From NCBI RefSeq assembly GCF_032062135.1, contig NC_092861.1, positions 142,498,973 to 142,562,972 on the forward strand: 64,000 bases of DNA, written 5' to 3'. Made by a program: the position numbers and the translations under genes. This DNA comes from Pyxicephalus adspersus. Its lineage: Eukaryota > Chordata > Amphibia > Anura > Pyxicephalidae. Below are positions 21,771-34,230 of this stretch, piece by piece (position 1 is the stretch's first letter; every line of letters begins with the position of its first letter). The notes under the pieces are model-generated. The model ran no database searches. It worked only from the letters and a program-made list of their open reading frames with translations, and was not told the DNA's origin.

Positions 21771-22076
21771 TCTATGAGTCCAGGGTGACATTTTGCAAAG
21801 CTCTGTATAGACATCTATACATACACTTTAAAACTGAACTCCAATTAGCAAAAGTAAATTAAAATTTTGTAGCCCAGAAACAATAAATGCAAAACAAACA
21901 GCCTTCTCTTCATTACTGACTTCACATTTCGTGATGTCACCCAAAGACTTCATATGCCAGTGCCAGTCTTGTTTCGGTGATGGCTGCCATCATTCAAGCC
22001 CTTATCTGTGATCCTAGACTGGTCTAAACACATTGGGCCTGATGTATTCCCCTTATCGTTATACACAACCCAAAGT

Positions 22077-22294
22077 GGGGCTGTTTTATTAAAGCTCTCT
22101 ATACGACTGGAGAAGATAGACCATTATGGGAGAACCTAGGTGATCCAGCAAACTCAGAATGGATTTGGTCAAGAATTGTTAACCAATACCAAATGCTTTT
22201 TAGGAAATTAATTTGAAGTGTGCTAGATCACCCAAGTTCTTCCATAATAGTCTATCCTTCCCAGTCTTACTCAGTGATTTAATAAATCAAGCCC
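22077..22294. mobile_element. Palindromic MITE, TTTATTAAAGCTC family, copy 3
   Basis: Opens GGGGCTGTTTTATTAAAGCT and closes TTTAATAAATCAAGCCC. Inner arms GGTGATCCAGCAAACTC and GTGTGCTAGATCACCC pair around AT-rich sequence. Confidence 0.8.
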
Positions 22295-22493
22295 ACAGTT
22301 GGGTGGCACATCACTACAATGGTCTAAGCTTACATTAAAATACTGAAGATAGCAAGCTGACATGCGCTGGATGCATTGGAAGATGTCCACTTACCTATCC
22401 CTAGAGACAAAAGTACATTGTGCTCACATAAAGTTACAGAAAAATTCTTCTGCTAGAAATTGCTCTATATCCACCCCGTAAGGCACCCTATTC

Positions 22494-22530
22494 CCTGATA
22501 AAGCCACGTCATGAGATGAAACTTGTGGGG
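22494..22530 (+). other. CTGAxxAAGC...GAAAC motif, second instance
   Basis: CCTGATAAAGCCACGTCATG followed by AGATGAAACTTGTGGGG. The layout matches the motif at 41511-41549 (CTGAAGAAGC, short stem, GAAACGCGT), with the GCGT changed here. It is a widespread frog repeat signature. The function is unknown. Confidence 0.4.
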
Positions 22531-22619
22531 AGCACATTTCTAGAAACCAACACGTGAAGAAAACCCACCTAAACAAAGATTCCATACAGAAAGCTTCGCC
22601 GCAAAGAATCAAGCCCCAG

Positions 22620-23110
22620 ATACCTAAAGAAATTCTTCAATTATCTTTGAGATAATTACATATCTACATAGAAATACTTATTTCTGCATTACTTTACTGA
22701 AAACCTTCAGCTGCTGGAAAATTTTCTTTCTTTTGTGGACCACCAGGAACCTTACACGCCTTATCATTCAAGGTTGTATGTAAATGAACACTTACATCCT
22801 AAATTACTTAATCCACAAGTCCCATTGACTTGGATTAAGTGCCTACACAATATAGCAATACATAACATTGCATTAGAACCTTCCACATTGTAACCAAACA
22901 ATGGCGTTTTCAATTCAATTCCGTCCAGACCATTTCAGTGCATTTGGAGAATCTTACACATTAGAATCTAGGCAATAATTAGCAAACAAAGCCGCACATC
23001 ACAACAACATCGCCGTGGACCGAGAGACAAAAGACAAATCACCCATATGGCTACGGATGTGTCGCTTCTGTTTATTGAACGCACATTTGTGGAGAACATA
23101 ACTATCTATT
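22620..23110. other. Complex non-coding stretch, candidate conserved non-coding element
   Basis: Contains TTCAATTATCTTTGAGATAA, TAAATTACTTAATCC, AGGCAATAATTAGCAAACAA and CTATTGATATGG, with scattered CpGs and no repeat pattern. It is enhancer-like in texture only; conservation is untested. Confidence 0.3.
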
Positions 23111-24182
23111 GATATGGTTAGAAAAAAAAAAAAGACATAAAGATCATACGGTAACTGAAACATTCTTTTCCCCCACCTGTTCCTATGTATTATACAAGGG
23201 AGTAGAAAGCTGGGTCTTCATAGATTACTGCAGCTGACAGATGTTTTTTTAATTAGAAGAATTCAGGTATCGTAATGAAACGACAGAGAGAAAAGAAAAA
23301 GGAACAAAAACGGTGTGGCTTGTCACGTTACAGCTGTTGTCTGATTGTCCCGTGCTGGTCGCTGATCTGTAGATGAAAAGCAGCATGGGCTAAAGTTTTT
23401 GGGGGGAAGTATCAAAGTTGGATGTGAACTTTGGAAACTTCACTTTTTTGAAACATACTTCAATTTGTACTGATCAGGATAAAAAGAGAATAGAATAAAA
23501 GAAGGGGGACGACCCTAGGGATTGGAAATAAAAAATAGTGTGAACTAAAGGTTTTTTTTTATCATGTTCATGTATCAGAATTAAAAGCCCATTTTTGGTT
23601 GTAATTAATATACAAACTTCATTTAAAGCAGATGTAAACTCAAACTGATTAAGGTTTAGTTGGTCAACGTACTTACTGTGTATCATATATAGCGCTGCTG
23701 TATACATTTTAATGTCAAATTTTACCAAAATATCAGTCATTTGGCTCAGAGCCACAAGAACTGAACACCTTTGACAAGTGATTAAAATTCTGCTCCTGAG
23801 ATAATTAAACAGAGGACAATAGTTTTTGCTTAATTAACCATAGTTTTAGGCATTTGGTGGTCTTCCCATGCCATTTGGTGCATTTGGCTGTTGTTGTTAG
23901 TCTCCAGAGAAACATCCAGAATATGTTTCCATTGACCTCAATGAATTCTGAGACCTTCAGAAATCAAAATGTTTGGACCAGTTCAGTTGAACAGCCCAAC
24001 ATCCAAACCTAAAGACATTTGATTTAATGGTTTTCCCATGTACTGCACACTTACACTATGGATTCTCCATGAAGTTCAAATGCATTGGTTATAACTATTT
24101 ATATGGGACTATTAGCAAGTGATAACATCGTTGTGTTTTTTGGTAGCAGACAAAGGAGACATACGGAGGAGTCCTAACCCCA
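23111..24182. other. Unassigned spacer
   Basis: No recognisable gene. The 93-codon minus-strand frame at 23474-23755 lacks domain features. Confidence 0.4.
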
Positions 24183-24560
24183 ATGATAGCACTAACTCTA
24201 ACATTTAGTCCTCTTTCAGACATGTGGTTTAAAGTTGCTTTGTTAATCACTCCTTGGTGTCCATTGAATCAACTGCAGTGTTTGACAAATGCTTCATCAT
24301 GTGGCTCAGTGTGGTTGCAATATGGGTCAGAGAATTTGGGATCTGGGATCTCCAGTTCTCTAGCAACATCGGCTAAACAACCACATTCCACCATGGCTCA
24401 CTGTGGTTGGAACACATCTATTTAAGTCAATGGAAGCAACTGGCAGTTGAGCCAGAAGCTGCATGTTGGTCTAAGAACCACATTGCAAACCATTGTGACT
24501 ACATGCAACCCAAGCAAAAGTTAGTTCTTTCCAGTAGTTGAGTTGACAGCAGTTGAGAAC
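24183..24560. repeat. GTGGTTGCA/CTGCAACC-rich dispersed repeat, unclassified
   Basis: Shares the style and words (CAACTGCAGT, GTGGTTGCAATAT, AACCACATTGCAAACC) with 14050-14450 and 50390-50725. Internally it contains inverted versions of the same words (TGGTTGCA and TGCAACC). Boundaries are uncertain. Confidence 0.35.
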
Positions 24561-25024
24561 ACAGCTCAACGCATCCAAACTACTAATGCCCCCCACAAAT
24601 TTATTAATCACCACGATAGCACATGTATATTTTGCAATTCCCATATCAGTCATTTTGACTTTATTTTTGGTAATGTTTGCAATTTCACTTCAAAAAAATG
24701 TATTCCCACCCATTACTGCCCAGACAGTATTAAAATATCTGTTGTTTCCAGAGCTGGCCTTGAAACCCTTTAGGTACCTTTGTGTGCTGTGGCAGTAAAT
24801 CACATCCTAGTTCTTGTTTTTACTTAGAGAATAGCAACTGAAACAATGGATTTCACAGAGAATATGGGTATTTTCATAAATGAGCCCAATGTGTGTATAT
24901 ATTGATTTGGTCTGTCTCACTGATAATCCCCTTTTTCTTGTTAATCTGTAATTTAGTGTCCCCTTGGCATTTTACCCATCAATGTATCTATACAGTGTGT
25001 TATTCTACCCCATGTGACTCCTTC

Positions 25025-25200
25025 GTGTGTCCTACTTACAGTCACACGTTTCAGCTTAATTAATTTCCTTCTTCACATTAAGCAGCATATTGCAGCCATT
25101 GATTATTGGTTTTCTGTCCTTAGCCGCCAGATTGCCCCTCAATAATTATGACAATATGCATTTTATGCTTGACTTAACCAGGTCAACTTGAAGAACAAGA
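25025..25200. other. Complex non-coding stretch, candidate conserved non-coding element
   Basis: CAGCTTAATTAATTTCC, CAGCCATTGATTATTGG, CTCAATAATTATGACAATAT and ATGCATTTTATGC are packed in 150 bp, resembling clustered homeodomain/SOX/POU-type sites. The motif classes are known; the assignment here is inference. Confidence 0.35.
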
Positions 25201-25579
25201 AAGATGAGTAAATACTGAATTAGATGACATTGCGATCCCCATCATCTATAAAGATCCATGGACTGGCATATGTTACTGACATAAAATGACTCTGTTGTAT
25301 GTAGTTATTTCACAGTCTAGGACATCGGGAAACAGAAAATAAATTATTTTTACATTTTCAGCTTAGATAATCAATGCTGTGTAAAAATAGATATGAGGTT
25401 TCTAGTAAATAATATCCACCAGTGCCAAGCTATGACAGAAATATCATTATGAGGCAAGATAGAATTCCAAAATGTATCCAAATCTAGCATTTTAGAATTT
25501 TCATAAATGCATTTATGGCTGGATGTAGCTGATATAGCTGGAATATAGTCATGGCTAAAGCTATTTACACACACTAGAT

Positions 25580-25773
25580 TAGTGTTTCTCAACCAGGGTT
25601 CCTCCAAAGATTTATAGGGGTTCCTTGAGCAATGAGTGATTTGTGACTCTCAGTTTAAGTGACACCAATGATCTTTTTGGCTATCTGTAAAGGTAACATT
25701 GTTGCAGGGGTTCCCTGAAGACCTGAAAGTTATTTCAAGGGTTCCCCAATGTTAAAAAGGTTTAGAAACGCTG
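25580..25773. mobile_element. Charlie-like hAT MITE with perfect 8-bp target duplication
   Basis: Starts TAGTGTTTCTCAACCAGG and ends TTTAGAAACGCTG, whose inverse is CAGCGTTTCTAAACC. It is flanked on both sides by CACTAGAT (25572-25579 and 25774-25781). The ends match the CAGTGxTTCTCAACC termini of Charlie/MER5-type hAT MITEs. The inside carries GGGGTTCCTTGAGCAATGAG and GGGGTTCCCTGAAGACCTG, shared with the copies at 35130, 42886, 56086 and 62980. Non-autonomous. Confidence 0.92.
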
Positions 25774-25989
25774 CACTAGATGCTTGTTGCTCAGGAAGAA
25801 TGATGGCAAATATCTTGGGTGGTCCACCAACGTTGCGGAACATTTGATGGAAACCTTTTAGTTGCATGGCTATTTCCTCAGCAGCATGACACTAAAGCTT
25901 GTTATGCTATCCGTAAGGGGGCATTCTATCCACTAATTTAGGGAAGAAGTTTATTCCACTGACCAATGCTAGGTGCATTTAAATTGAGC

Positions 25990-26062
25990 TCCTAAGGTTT
26001 TTCCAAGACTTCCCCAATATCTTTAAAAACAATTTTAAGGGTTTCTCAGAGGTAAAAAAGGT
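25990..26062 (+). repeat. Fragment of the Charlie-like hAT MITE family
   Basis: TTTTTCCAAGACTTCCCC, TTTTAAGGGTTTCTCAGAGG and TAAAAAAGGTT follow the order of the right part of the element at 25580. The end is missing. Confidence 0.4.
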
Positions 26063-26067
26063 TAAAG

Positions 26068-26262
26068 GTTAAAGAGGAACTATACTCAAAACTCAAAAAA
26101 CAAAAACACACTTACCTTTAATCCCGCAGGGCAGTCTGATCACTCCGGGGGTGTCCGGCATTGGGTCCCACGTCGTCTCGGGATCCATCCCGGAGCCAGC
26201 GCTGCGAATGCCACCATCTTCATCTTTTCTTCCGGGTTCTAATGTTACCTGTAAAAAAAGTC
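26068..26262. repeat. Dispersed repeat, CTTACCTTxACTTCTGCAG family, copy 3
   Basis: AAAGAGGAACTATACTC, CACTTACCTTTAATCCCGCA, GTCCGGCATTGGGTCCCACG and GCCACCATCTTCATC, in the same order as 16835 and 20443. Unusually GC-rich with many CpGs, so this may be a younger copy. Confidence 0.55.
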
Positions 26263-27889
26263 CCAGTTAGAGGCAAATGAAGACCCTAAACAGTGAATTT
26301 TATAGCATCTGGATTCTGTATGATGTTAGTTTATATAACAATAGCATTTAGAAGAGTGTTTCTTTAACTGCAAAGCGCTTTTGATTCCATACCCATTCAC
26401 AAATATTTAAAAAGAGGTTATGAAGCAAACTGGTATTTTTTAAGCAAAGAAAATTGAACAAACAAAGACTTAATAATTTTTTTACTTGTGGTCTACACAA
26501 GGTTGAGCAGGTTCCAAATTCACTTTAAATTCAAGGCCATTTCACTTTTAACATACCAGTACACTAAGCATTAAAAACCTTGGAAGAGTCGCCGGTTCGC
26601 TACAGATTCTTTTGCGATATGTACATTAGTGGTTACGCTTCTGTTTTCCTTCACAACATTTCTTAATGGTGTCTTTGTTTTGTTTTATGTCACGAAAGTT
26701 TAGAACAACACTTGACCCACAAAACTCGGAGAGACCTACCAGGACTCGTACCTCAGCACTCCGATTTTGCATTATTGGCATAGTATTCACTGTGCTATAT
26801 TGTTGTCACAATATTAAAGTCCGCTCCAGGGTCAAGGTTCCCAGAGAGAAGATATAACTGAAAAAAAAAAGTTTTAAAAATGCCTTCTTGAATTTCTGTC
26901 TCCTAATACTGGAATGTTAAAGATGTACATTTCACAGTAATGACAATACGAAGAAGTCCTTCAATGCTTTTACAAGAAACTGAAGAATGATCTATTATAA
27001 TTCCAAACATATTTGAATTGTTTAACTGGTTACATCTTTTTTTCAATTTTCAATGCTGGTGTGTTTCCACATCATATGCAAGGTTCTGCTGTAATGCTTG
27101 CTGAATAAAGGGGCAAGAACATCAATGTGCCTCTGCAGGTTATAGTTCTCTTTGGTGTGCTCTTGCAATTTGTCTATACTGTGTTATAGTTCAATAGTTT
27201 TAATTTGCCTAACAGTGTTTCTGGCTACAGCTGTTGTTTCTCTTTGAGATGAGATTTATTCCACAATAAATCAGAAACCATGGCTCATATTAGTAAAACT
27301 AACTAAGCTGGAGGTGGAATTTCGATACCTACCTTTGGAGCCAGTTGACATCTTGGGCCACCCTCTCTTACCCTAGTTAATTGAGTAGTCCTAAAATGAG
27401 GCCAAACCCATAAATTAATGATTTTCTATGTTATTGAGAACATTTAGAAATGGTATTTGTTTCCTCCTAAACGATACATATGGTATGTGAGTGTGCAGCC
27501 AGTTTCCGTATATCTGCAGAGGCTCAAAGCTACTGATGCCTGTGACTGCTGCTGGAATGAGATTTGATGATGGTATTACTGTTGGGAAAAAATCTGCAAG
27601 AAATGCACATTTCTGCTTTGGCTTTATTCATTTTTTTTAATATTTGATTCCTCTACCTCTACTGCTGCTTTTAGATCAATGGTGTCCAACTCAGAAGCTT
27701 CTAGAGGACAGGTTTGAGTATAGGTCATTTATAGTTTTTTTTTATTTGTGTCCAATGGTGGTAAGTACAGATACTGGGCCTTTGAGGGCTGAAGTTTTAC
27801 GCCTATTTAGGATCTTTAACCCACCAGGCATTAGGGGGTTAGCTTTAGCATGAGAAGGCAAAGCCTACAAAGATGGCCACCACACACAA
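26263..27889. other. Unassigned spacer
   Basis: AT-rich, no recognisable exon. The 63-codon frame at 26666-26857 has a hydrophobic stretch but no family resemblance that I can name. Confidence 0.35.
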
Positions 27890-29010
27890 AGGCACAAATT
27901 TAAGAGTTTAGTTCATTTTTTTCTTACATTGGTGTTTGTATTCCCTTTGGAGGATTTTTTCTTCATATCAACTTTTAATGGTCAACAGGAAGTGAGATTT
28001 CTTTCTAAGGAAAAGGTAATGGTCACTCACCACCACCGAGAGTTGGTGGAATGAGAGGCTTGTTCTTCCAAATGGGGACCTTCAGGAAGTAAAAAGAAGG
28101 AATTTGCTTTCCTTATGCAAGCAGTGGGAAAAGGTAAATGAAGAAGAAAAACGTTCATGTGGTAGACCTGGGACAGAGAAAATTATGGAGAGTGAATAAC
28201 TTGGAAATAACAGAAAAAAATGATTTGGGAAAGAAGAAGGTCCTGGGTCTCAAAACCACTAAATCACTATCCTTGAATGTGCCTAGAGCCATATTCTGAT
28301 CCAGGCCTGACTGTAGGAAGTAGAGAAACCATGAACAACTGTCTGGGATAAGTTTTGCATTTGCCCCAAGGGAAGTAAGCCTTCAAGGTCTAGTGATACA
28401 TCTTGTGTGAGGATAGCTTACCATCTGAGTAGGAATTGAAATCGCTTTATCACCTAAACACTTGGGTTTCAACAGCCAAATCAGAAGTCTAACCAAGTCA
28501 TTAAACTTCATTGGTCCTGGCCAATTTGGTATGATGAGATTCAATAAGATTCCTTCTATCCTTCAGGGTCAACTTCTGGGTCAGAAAGTCATATTTTAGG
28601 CTGTGTTCAGCTCACAAAGCCTCCAATGTGTCTGCTGCCTCTTCTATTGGATCCTTGTACCTCAATCCTCTGTACCAAGAGGTCAGCATCTGGCATTCCC
28701 CACCTGCAACACTGACCCTAGAATACCCAGGTCAAGGTAACGATTCCCCCTGGTCCAGGAGCAGACAAATGAGTAGTTATTTCTGCCAATTGTTCATGCC
28801 TAAACTGTCCATGACAAAAAGGACTTTTGTCAAAGTTTTCTGACTTGTACTTGTACTTCATTGATAAATTATGTAGGCCAGGGATGTGATATTGTCTAAC
28901 TGCATCTGAATCTGATACCTCTGCAGCAGAGGGTTCCAATGAACCAACAATAGGTGCTAAGTGTAACTGGCCTAACTCCAAAAAAATCTTTAGATACAGG
29001 GCAAGCACAG
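27890..29010 (-). repeat. Possible transposon-derived block, unclassified
   Basis: On the minus strand a short run DLVVLRPRTFFFPK (about 28220-28265) is reminiscent of the region near the recombinase of DIRS-type retroelements. The rest does not sustain an open frame or show a catalytic motif. The boundaries are arbitrary and the resemblance could be chance. Confidence 0.2.
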
Positions 29011-29929
29011 AGATAATGCTAATGGCTGTGGAGCTCTTTTATGTCAAAAGGATGCTATGCTAGGGGTAAAGGTGAAGAAACTTGGTTCCCAAGCCTAGAA
29101 ATCTAACTCTTAACTGTTTAAAATGAATCAACTTTTATTAGTGAAGCACCAACATATAAGGGGTATGAGTGCCTTCAAGGGGATGGGTGCACAGAATGTA
29201 GACAGACTTCATCTGAGCCCACCTTAAATAAATAAGAACTTGAATAAATCAGCTGGGTACTGCTGGGCACTTATATTTGTGGTAATTTGAACGGGCTTCT
29301 TACATAAGTAGTCAATAAAAAAGCATCCCCTTAAGCTGGTAGTTAGTATAGATGCCCACCCTTACACCGGTGACCAGTGTGGTTTTTTAGGGGCATTGCT
29401 ACATATGTAAAGAACCTGTGCCACCCTGGGCATCCACAATTGAAAATTATGGTTAATGACTATAATGTTGGGTGCAGCCAAAATGCACAGACCATGAAAG
29501 GGGCTTAGAGGGGAATATTAGGTACATTCCCATCACCCAGCGCCCCTCATCCACTGCTCACTTCTTTAATTTTCTCTATTTGCTTTTTACTTCGGCGCCC
29601 CTTCTAACAGCTGGTCGCTTCCAAAGGTAACTCGGGAGGACTTTCTGCCATTAGTAATTTGCAATGTGGCTTCAATAGCCTTAGAAGTTCAACCATTGAT
29701 TTTTCTTGCTGCCTACACAGGCTCATCATAAACTTATCTCTGTGTGTTAGTGAGCATTGGTAGCATCATATCATATCATAAATCCTCACATTACAGCAAG
29801 TGGTTAATCTCAGCACTGTACTTCTTCTTTAAACCATCTTCACTTTAGCCTATAAAATTTTTTTCAGTGTCTCTTGACCTTGGTGTGTCTGACAACGCTC
29901 AATATCAGCCAGCTATATAAAAGTCATAT
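29011..29929. other. Unassigned spacer
   Basis: No gene or clear repeat family. Confidence 0.35.
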
Positions 29930-30130
29930 CTTGCAAGTGTCTGACATTACATTACAAGAGAGGTTCCACGACTCCGTGAGATGACAAATGGCTTTGTTAG
30001 ACAACAGGCCTAGACTTCATTTAAATTAGCAACATGGAGATTAGAGGTGAATGGCAGACAAGCTAGAAGATCAGTCACAAGGGCTGTTATGTCTGAGATA
30101 AAGCCGGGGTACTGTCAAGTCTTCTTGGAG
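29930..30130. other. Complex non-coding stretch, weak conserved-element candidate
   Basis: GAGATGACAAATGGCTTTGT, CATTTAAATTAGCAACATGG and AGATTAGAGGTGAATGGC form a complex non-repetitive stretch. Evidence is textural only. Confidence 0.2.
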
Positions 30131-31084
30131 CCATTAGCTACTAAATAATAAAAAATACCTTTGGTGACTTAAAGAGGAACTTTTGTGTTATGTGTTTTTT
30201 TTATGCTATAGACAGAACTACCGAATTGTAAAGTGTAAATTTAAAAAATGGAAGACCAGAGATCTATTTTTAATGATATTTTTAGCCCTGAGCCCTGAGA
30301 CAAACTTCATTATTCCCCTGTAGATGTATGCTCTAACATTAGGTTTTTCTTTTATCATCAGGCTTATAATATTGCTGGAGTAGCTGTTGGGAAGCCAACT
30401 AAAGTAGACATGCCACCTAACTTGAAACTAAATCCCCAGGAGATGTTTCCCAACGCATAATATGCCGCCAGGTTTTCGGAAGGTAAGGCAGCAGTTCCAA
30501 GGTCCAGCCAGGACCGACAATGGTGTTTGAAATAGGGAAAAGTGCATTTGCTGCAGAGATTTACTAAATTATTTTATGACCTGTAATGTACTTTAACTCC
30601 ACCCATATTATAGTTTCTGAGTGGCCTGAATGCCAGGGTTTAGTTCCTTGCTTACTGTTTAACACAGAAGCTGGAGGACACATGAAGCTTTTTTTTATGA
30701 AATGTTTAAATCAATCTACCCACCAACTTCAGATCAGTCAGATTGTTCCAAATTTGCTATTGCTTGCTCTATGCTTACTCTACACTTTAATATTATAAGT
30801 ACAACTTCACTTTTAATATAAATATATCTCCTTAAATAATTCCTCAACCTCCCCCCCCTTAGTAGTAATATACCTAACCCACTAGGAATATTATTTAACA
30901 TCCTGGCCAACCCAGTGATCTTTCCTTTGAGAAGGTCTCATGGGTTATTCATGTGGCCATGGTGTTCTACTTATGGTGGCTTCCAACACATCTCAAGAAG
31001 TACAACTAAAACTACATAAACGCTAGAATACTTTTGCCTGAAACAAACAATTGTAATTAACATAATTGTCTTGGGTGAAAACCT
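30131..31084. other. Unassigned spacer
   Basis: AT-rich; no gene recognised. Confidence 0.35.
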
Positions 31085-31320
31085 AAGGTTTGTACAGTGA
31101 ATCTCTAATGTCATGCATCTATTTGCCAACCAACGACCAAGCAGGGATGCCAACTTCTTATGGAAAAAAGTGCGATGAGGTACCAATAACTTATCCTCCC
31201 TTCTCAATAGAAGAAACAGTGCTGTGTGTACAATGCTCCTCGTTCATTCTTTTGACCCTGGAACCCATCACGAGAGATTGTTTTCAGTGACAGATATCTA
31301 ATGTGTCTACAGGGCTTCAC
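31085..31320 (-). repeat. Dispersed repeat, GCTGTACACACAG family, inverted copy
   Basis: GCTGTGTGTACAATGCTCCT, CACGAGAGATTGTTTTCAGT and GACAGATATCTAATGTGTCT are the reverse complement of the order seen at 21475. The outer part is diverged. Confidence 0.5.
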
Positions 31321-31496
31321 CCAAAAGAATAAATAGGAACTTGTATGAAGGTGAATCAGCTGGGGTCTTGTCTAAAGATTATGTTGTCCTCTAGGAATAC
31401 TTTTTTTTTAAATATGCCTTTGACTCGAAAATATATCAACACAAAGCAAGCAAGCTTTCCTTTAGATATATATGCCCCCTATATATAAATGTATAG

Positions 31497-31497
<1 letters not shown>

Positions 31498-31535
<38 letters not shown>

Positions 31536-31572
31536 ATATATAGATATATATATATCTATCTGTATATATATA
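31498..31572. repeat. (TA)n microsatellite
   Basis: A long alternating TA run interrupted by CCATATATAGA and ATCTATCTG. It directly abuts the Tigger-like element, consistent with a TA target. Confidence 0.95.
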
Positions 31573-31862
31573 CAGTTGACATTTAAAAATTCGGCAACCT
31601 CGGAACCTGAGGAGTGCCAGCCTTCCTCTCGCAGCACCCACGGATTTCTGGCACAGTTCCAGGGAGCAGGCAGCAGGGATGTCTAAACGTGTATTTAGTG
31701 TAGCAAACAAGACCTAACGGCTGTTTCTGCAAAACAGCGCCATCAAAACATAAGTGGCCAAACAGTGTACTACAGTCCCTATATTGAAAATGCGATCCAA
31801 AATTCATGCTGGAAAACTAAAGGAAACGGATGATCAATGGCTAGATTTTCAATTGTCAACTG
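31573..31862. mobile_element. Tigger/pogo-like MITE
   Basis: Starts CAGTTGACATTTAAAAATTC and ends with the inverse of CAGTTGACAATTGAAAATC, giving about 20-nt inverted ends. It is flanked by TA on both sides (31571-31572 and 31863-31864). CAGTTGAC ends with a TA duplication are typical of Tigger elements. It lies inside or beside a TA microsatellite. It has a GC-rich 290-bp body with no transposase. Confidence 0.8.
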
Positions 31863-31864
31863 TA

Positions 31865-33667
31865 TAAATATTGTATATATATATAACAATAGTCCCCCAC
31901 TCCACCTCCCACCATTTTTCCTTTTGAAAAAAATAGCTCCAGTCATTTTATTGAAGGATAGTTTTATTGGTTCAATGATTCAGTCACCATAGCAGTGTTA
32001 ATTTTTTTTTTATCACACAGATACATTACTTTTTTAATGATATAATGTCAAGAACATTATGAATACATTTTGGGCATTTATGTTTAACAATACAATCCAC
32101 TAAAGTATTGCCACCAAGACTTTTTTGTTTTTGATTTTTTTATTGTGTTTTCTGTGTTCTGAAGTTTCTGCTTCATCCTTGAAATTTAATTAAACTACTG
32201 GCCATGGCCAGGCACAACTAATTGTGGCTTTCTTTTCTATTGTTGCGCTGGAAATATGCTTTTCTTGTGCGTCCTGCTGATTAGAGGGCTTGTAGGTGCT
32301 AAGAAAACATGAAATGAAATGATTTTAGTTCCCTTTTATTGCTTGGCTAAGTTGCGTAGATCTGAGGAAGGACCTCCTGACTTTATTTCCATTAGAGTGA
32401 TCTTAAATTTGCAGCACATTGTGTAGTGCTGAAGTTTGGCATACAAACAATAGCATATTACATTGCAAATTATATCTGTAAGTCAATAAGCGGGATTGTT
32501 GGGGATTTTTTATTTTTGCTGTAATGTCTATGTGCAGTAATAATATACTTATTCTAGGACAAAAAAACTGATAAATACAAATCATTTTTAGAGTACAGCC
32601 CCACCAACAAAGGATGCTAAAGTACAAGATGGATGGCCATCACTGGTGCATTTTTTACAAGAGTGGACATAGGGGGATGAAAAGTGTGGCCCTGGATCTT
32701 TTTCATCCAACAGGCCCCTCTACAGGGGCCCCACGTCAGTTCAGAGGGTTGGCCCCAAAGCAGTTCTGCAAATGGGCCCACTGTTGGCTATGTCTGCCAC
32801 TGATTTTACAAATTGTAAGTGTAAATCCAAAATAAATTTTCTCAGTATGTTTGACATCATGCTTAGCTGTATTTAGTTTTTTTAAAACTGATTCTGTCAA
32901 CATATAGTCCCCTTTTTAGAAGAACAGGCCAATCGTGAATTCAATATCTGTTTCCCGTGCCTCACTCATTGGTTCTTTGGCCAGCTTATGCTTCATTATC
33001 AGACATAGGAGCTTGTGGGAGAAATCATTAGCTTGGCAGGGAGCAAGTATTCAACACACCTAGAAGAATCCAAACCTTTAATTTATATTGCTGTTTCAAT
33101 AAGAGCAACGTGGTCAGCCTGCTGTTGGCTGTTGGCTATCCTAAAGACCTAATGGGCAGCCCAATGGCTATTTTAAGGAGTGCATGCATCTGGCTTACAA
33201 GGTTGTCGGTACAGGAGGTAAAATGTTTGGGTAAAGCAAATTTCCCTCTTTAGACAGTTGTCACCAGATAATGGGCCCCAATAAAAGATTTCTTCTTTCC
33301 TGGTCTAGTGACAATCTAAAACTTTTTCCCCATTACTTTCAAATGCAGTGATGATGGAAAACAAGAGAGTGGGAATCTTTCCAGTAGTAACACAATAAAA
33401 ACTGCAACACGCTTTCCAAAATTTGGATGCACTTAAACTTCTTTACTCATAACCTATCTCCACACATGGCTCAAAGATTATCATGAGCAGTCCTTTGAAG
33501 CTAAACTTCTGATAGGGCAGCCGAGGTCTGCAAGAAGCAATTTAATTTCCTGGTTGGAGGTCATTCACCATCATCTAATTCTTTCTTCTTCAGCTTGACT
33601 GCTCTGGCCCATTTTTTAATGAATTGCATTTCTCTTGTTCATGATTATTTAACTACACTCACCTTTC
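31865..33667. other. Unassigned spacer
   Basis: No recognised gene. The 73-codon frame at 32614-32835 covers a GGCCCCTCTACAGGGGCCCC hairpin (about 32714-32733), which may belong to a decayed repeat. Confidence 0.35.
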
Positions 33668-33800
33668 CTTCCTAGCACTTTCCAGGTTTAAGATCTTTGG
33701 CCATCTTGATTGGCCAGGCCAAAATTACATATTTCCCATGTATGAGTTCACTTTATCCCGGCAACCAGCCATGGCGGCATCATACATTAAGCTGCAAATT
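33668..33800 (+). repeat. Fragment of the dispersed repeat seen at 7939-8300
   Basis: TTGGCCATCTTGATTGGCCA, then GAGTTCACTTTATCCCGGCA, correspond to TTGGCCATCTTGATTGGCCA and GAGTTCTTTCAGTCCCGGCA at 8174-8240. Confidence 0.6.
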
Positions 33801-34059
33801 CATAGTTCAGTATACATTGTAGAGAAGACGGTGAACAGACTGATGAGTTTGTTTTGTGCAGAAAAGTCATTGTCTGTCCCTTCTGAAATTGTTTTATTCT
33901 CATTTATGTAAAGTTCTTATTATAAAATGCCTATATTTTGCGCATAGATCTCTGTATTTCCATTCTGCCTTTTAGTCTCTTTCTGCCCTCCCCATTCTCA
34001 CGTCTGTACCTGTGAAGAGCAAGCACAGCTGAACTTCACAAAGTTTTGATTTATCCCTG

Positions 34060-34230
34060 TTAAATGCGATGATAAGTGTAGCAAGAACTTGTCACCCTAA
34101 CAAATTAGTGAGAGCAATAACAAGACCGCAAAGAAATAATGAGGCCAGCGCTGCTCCCATGAAATTCAATATCGCAACAGCAATGAAACCTGACACAATT
34201 TATGTTACATGTTATGTATTGTTATTTCAG
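34060..34230. other. Complex non-coding stretch, weak conserved-element candidate
   Basis: AACAAATTAGTGAGAGCAAT, AACAAGACCGCAAAGAAATA and CCATGAAATTCAATATCGC are dense, non-repetitive sequence. Conservation is untested. Confidence 0.22.
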
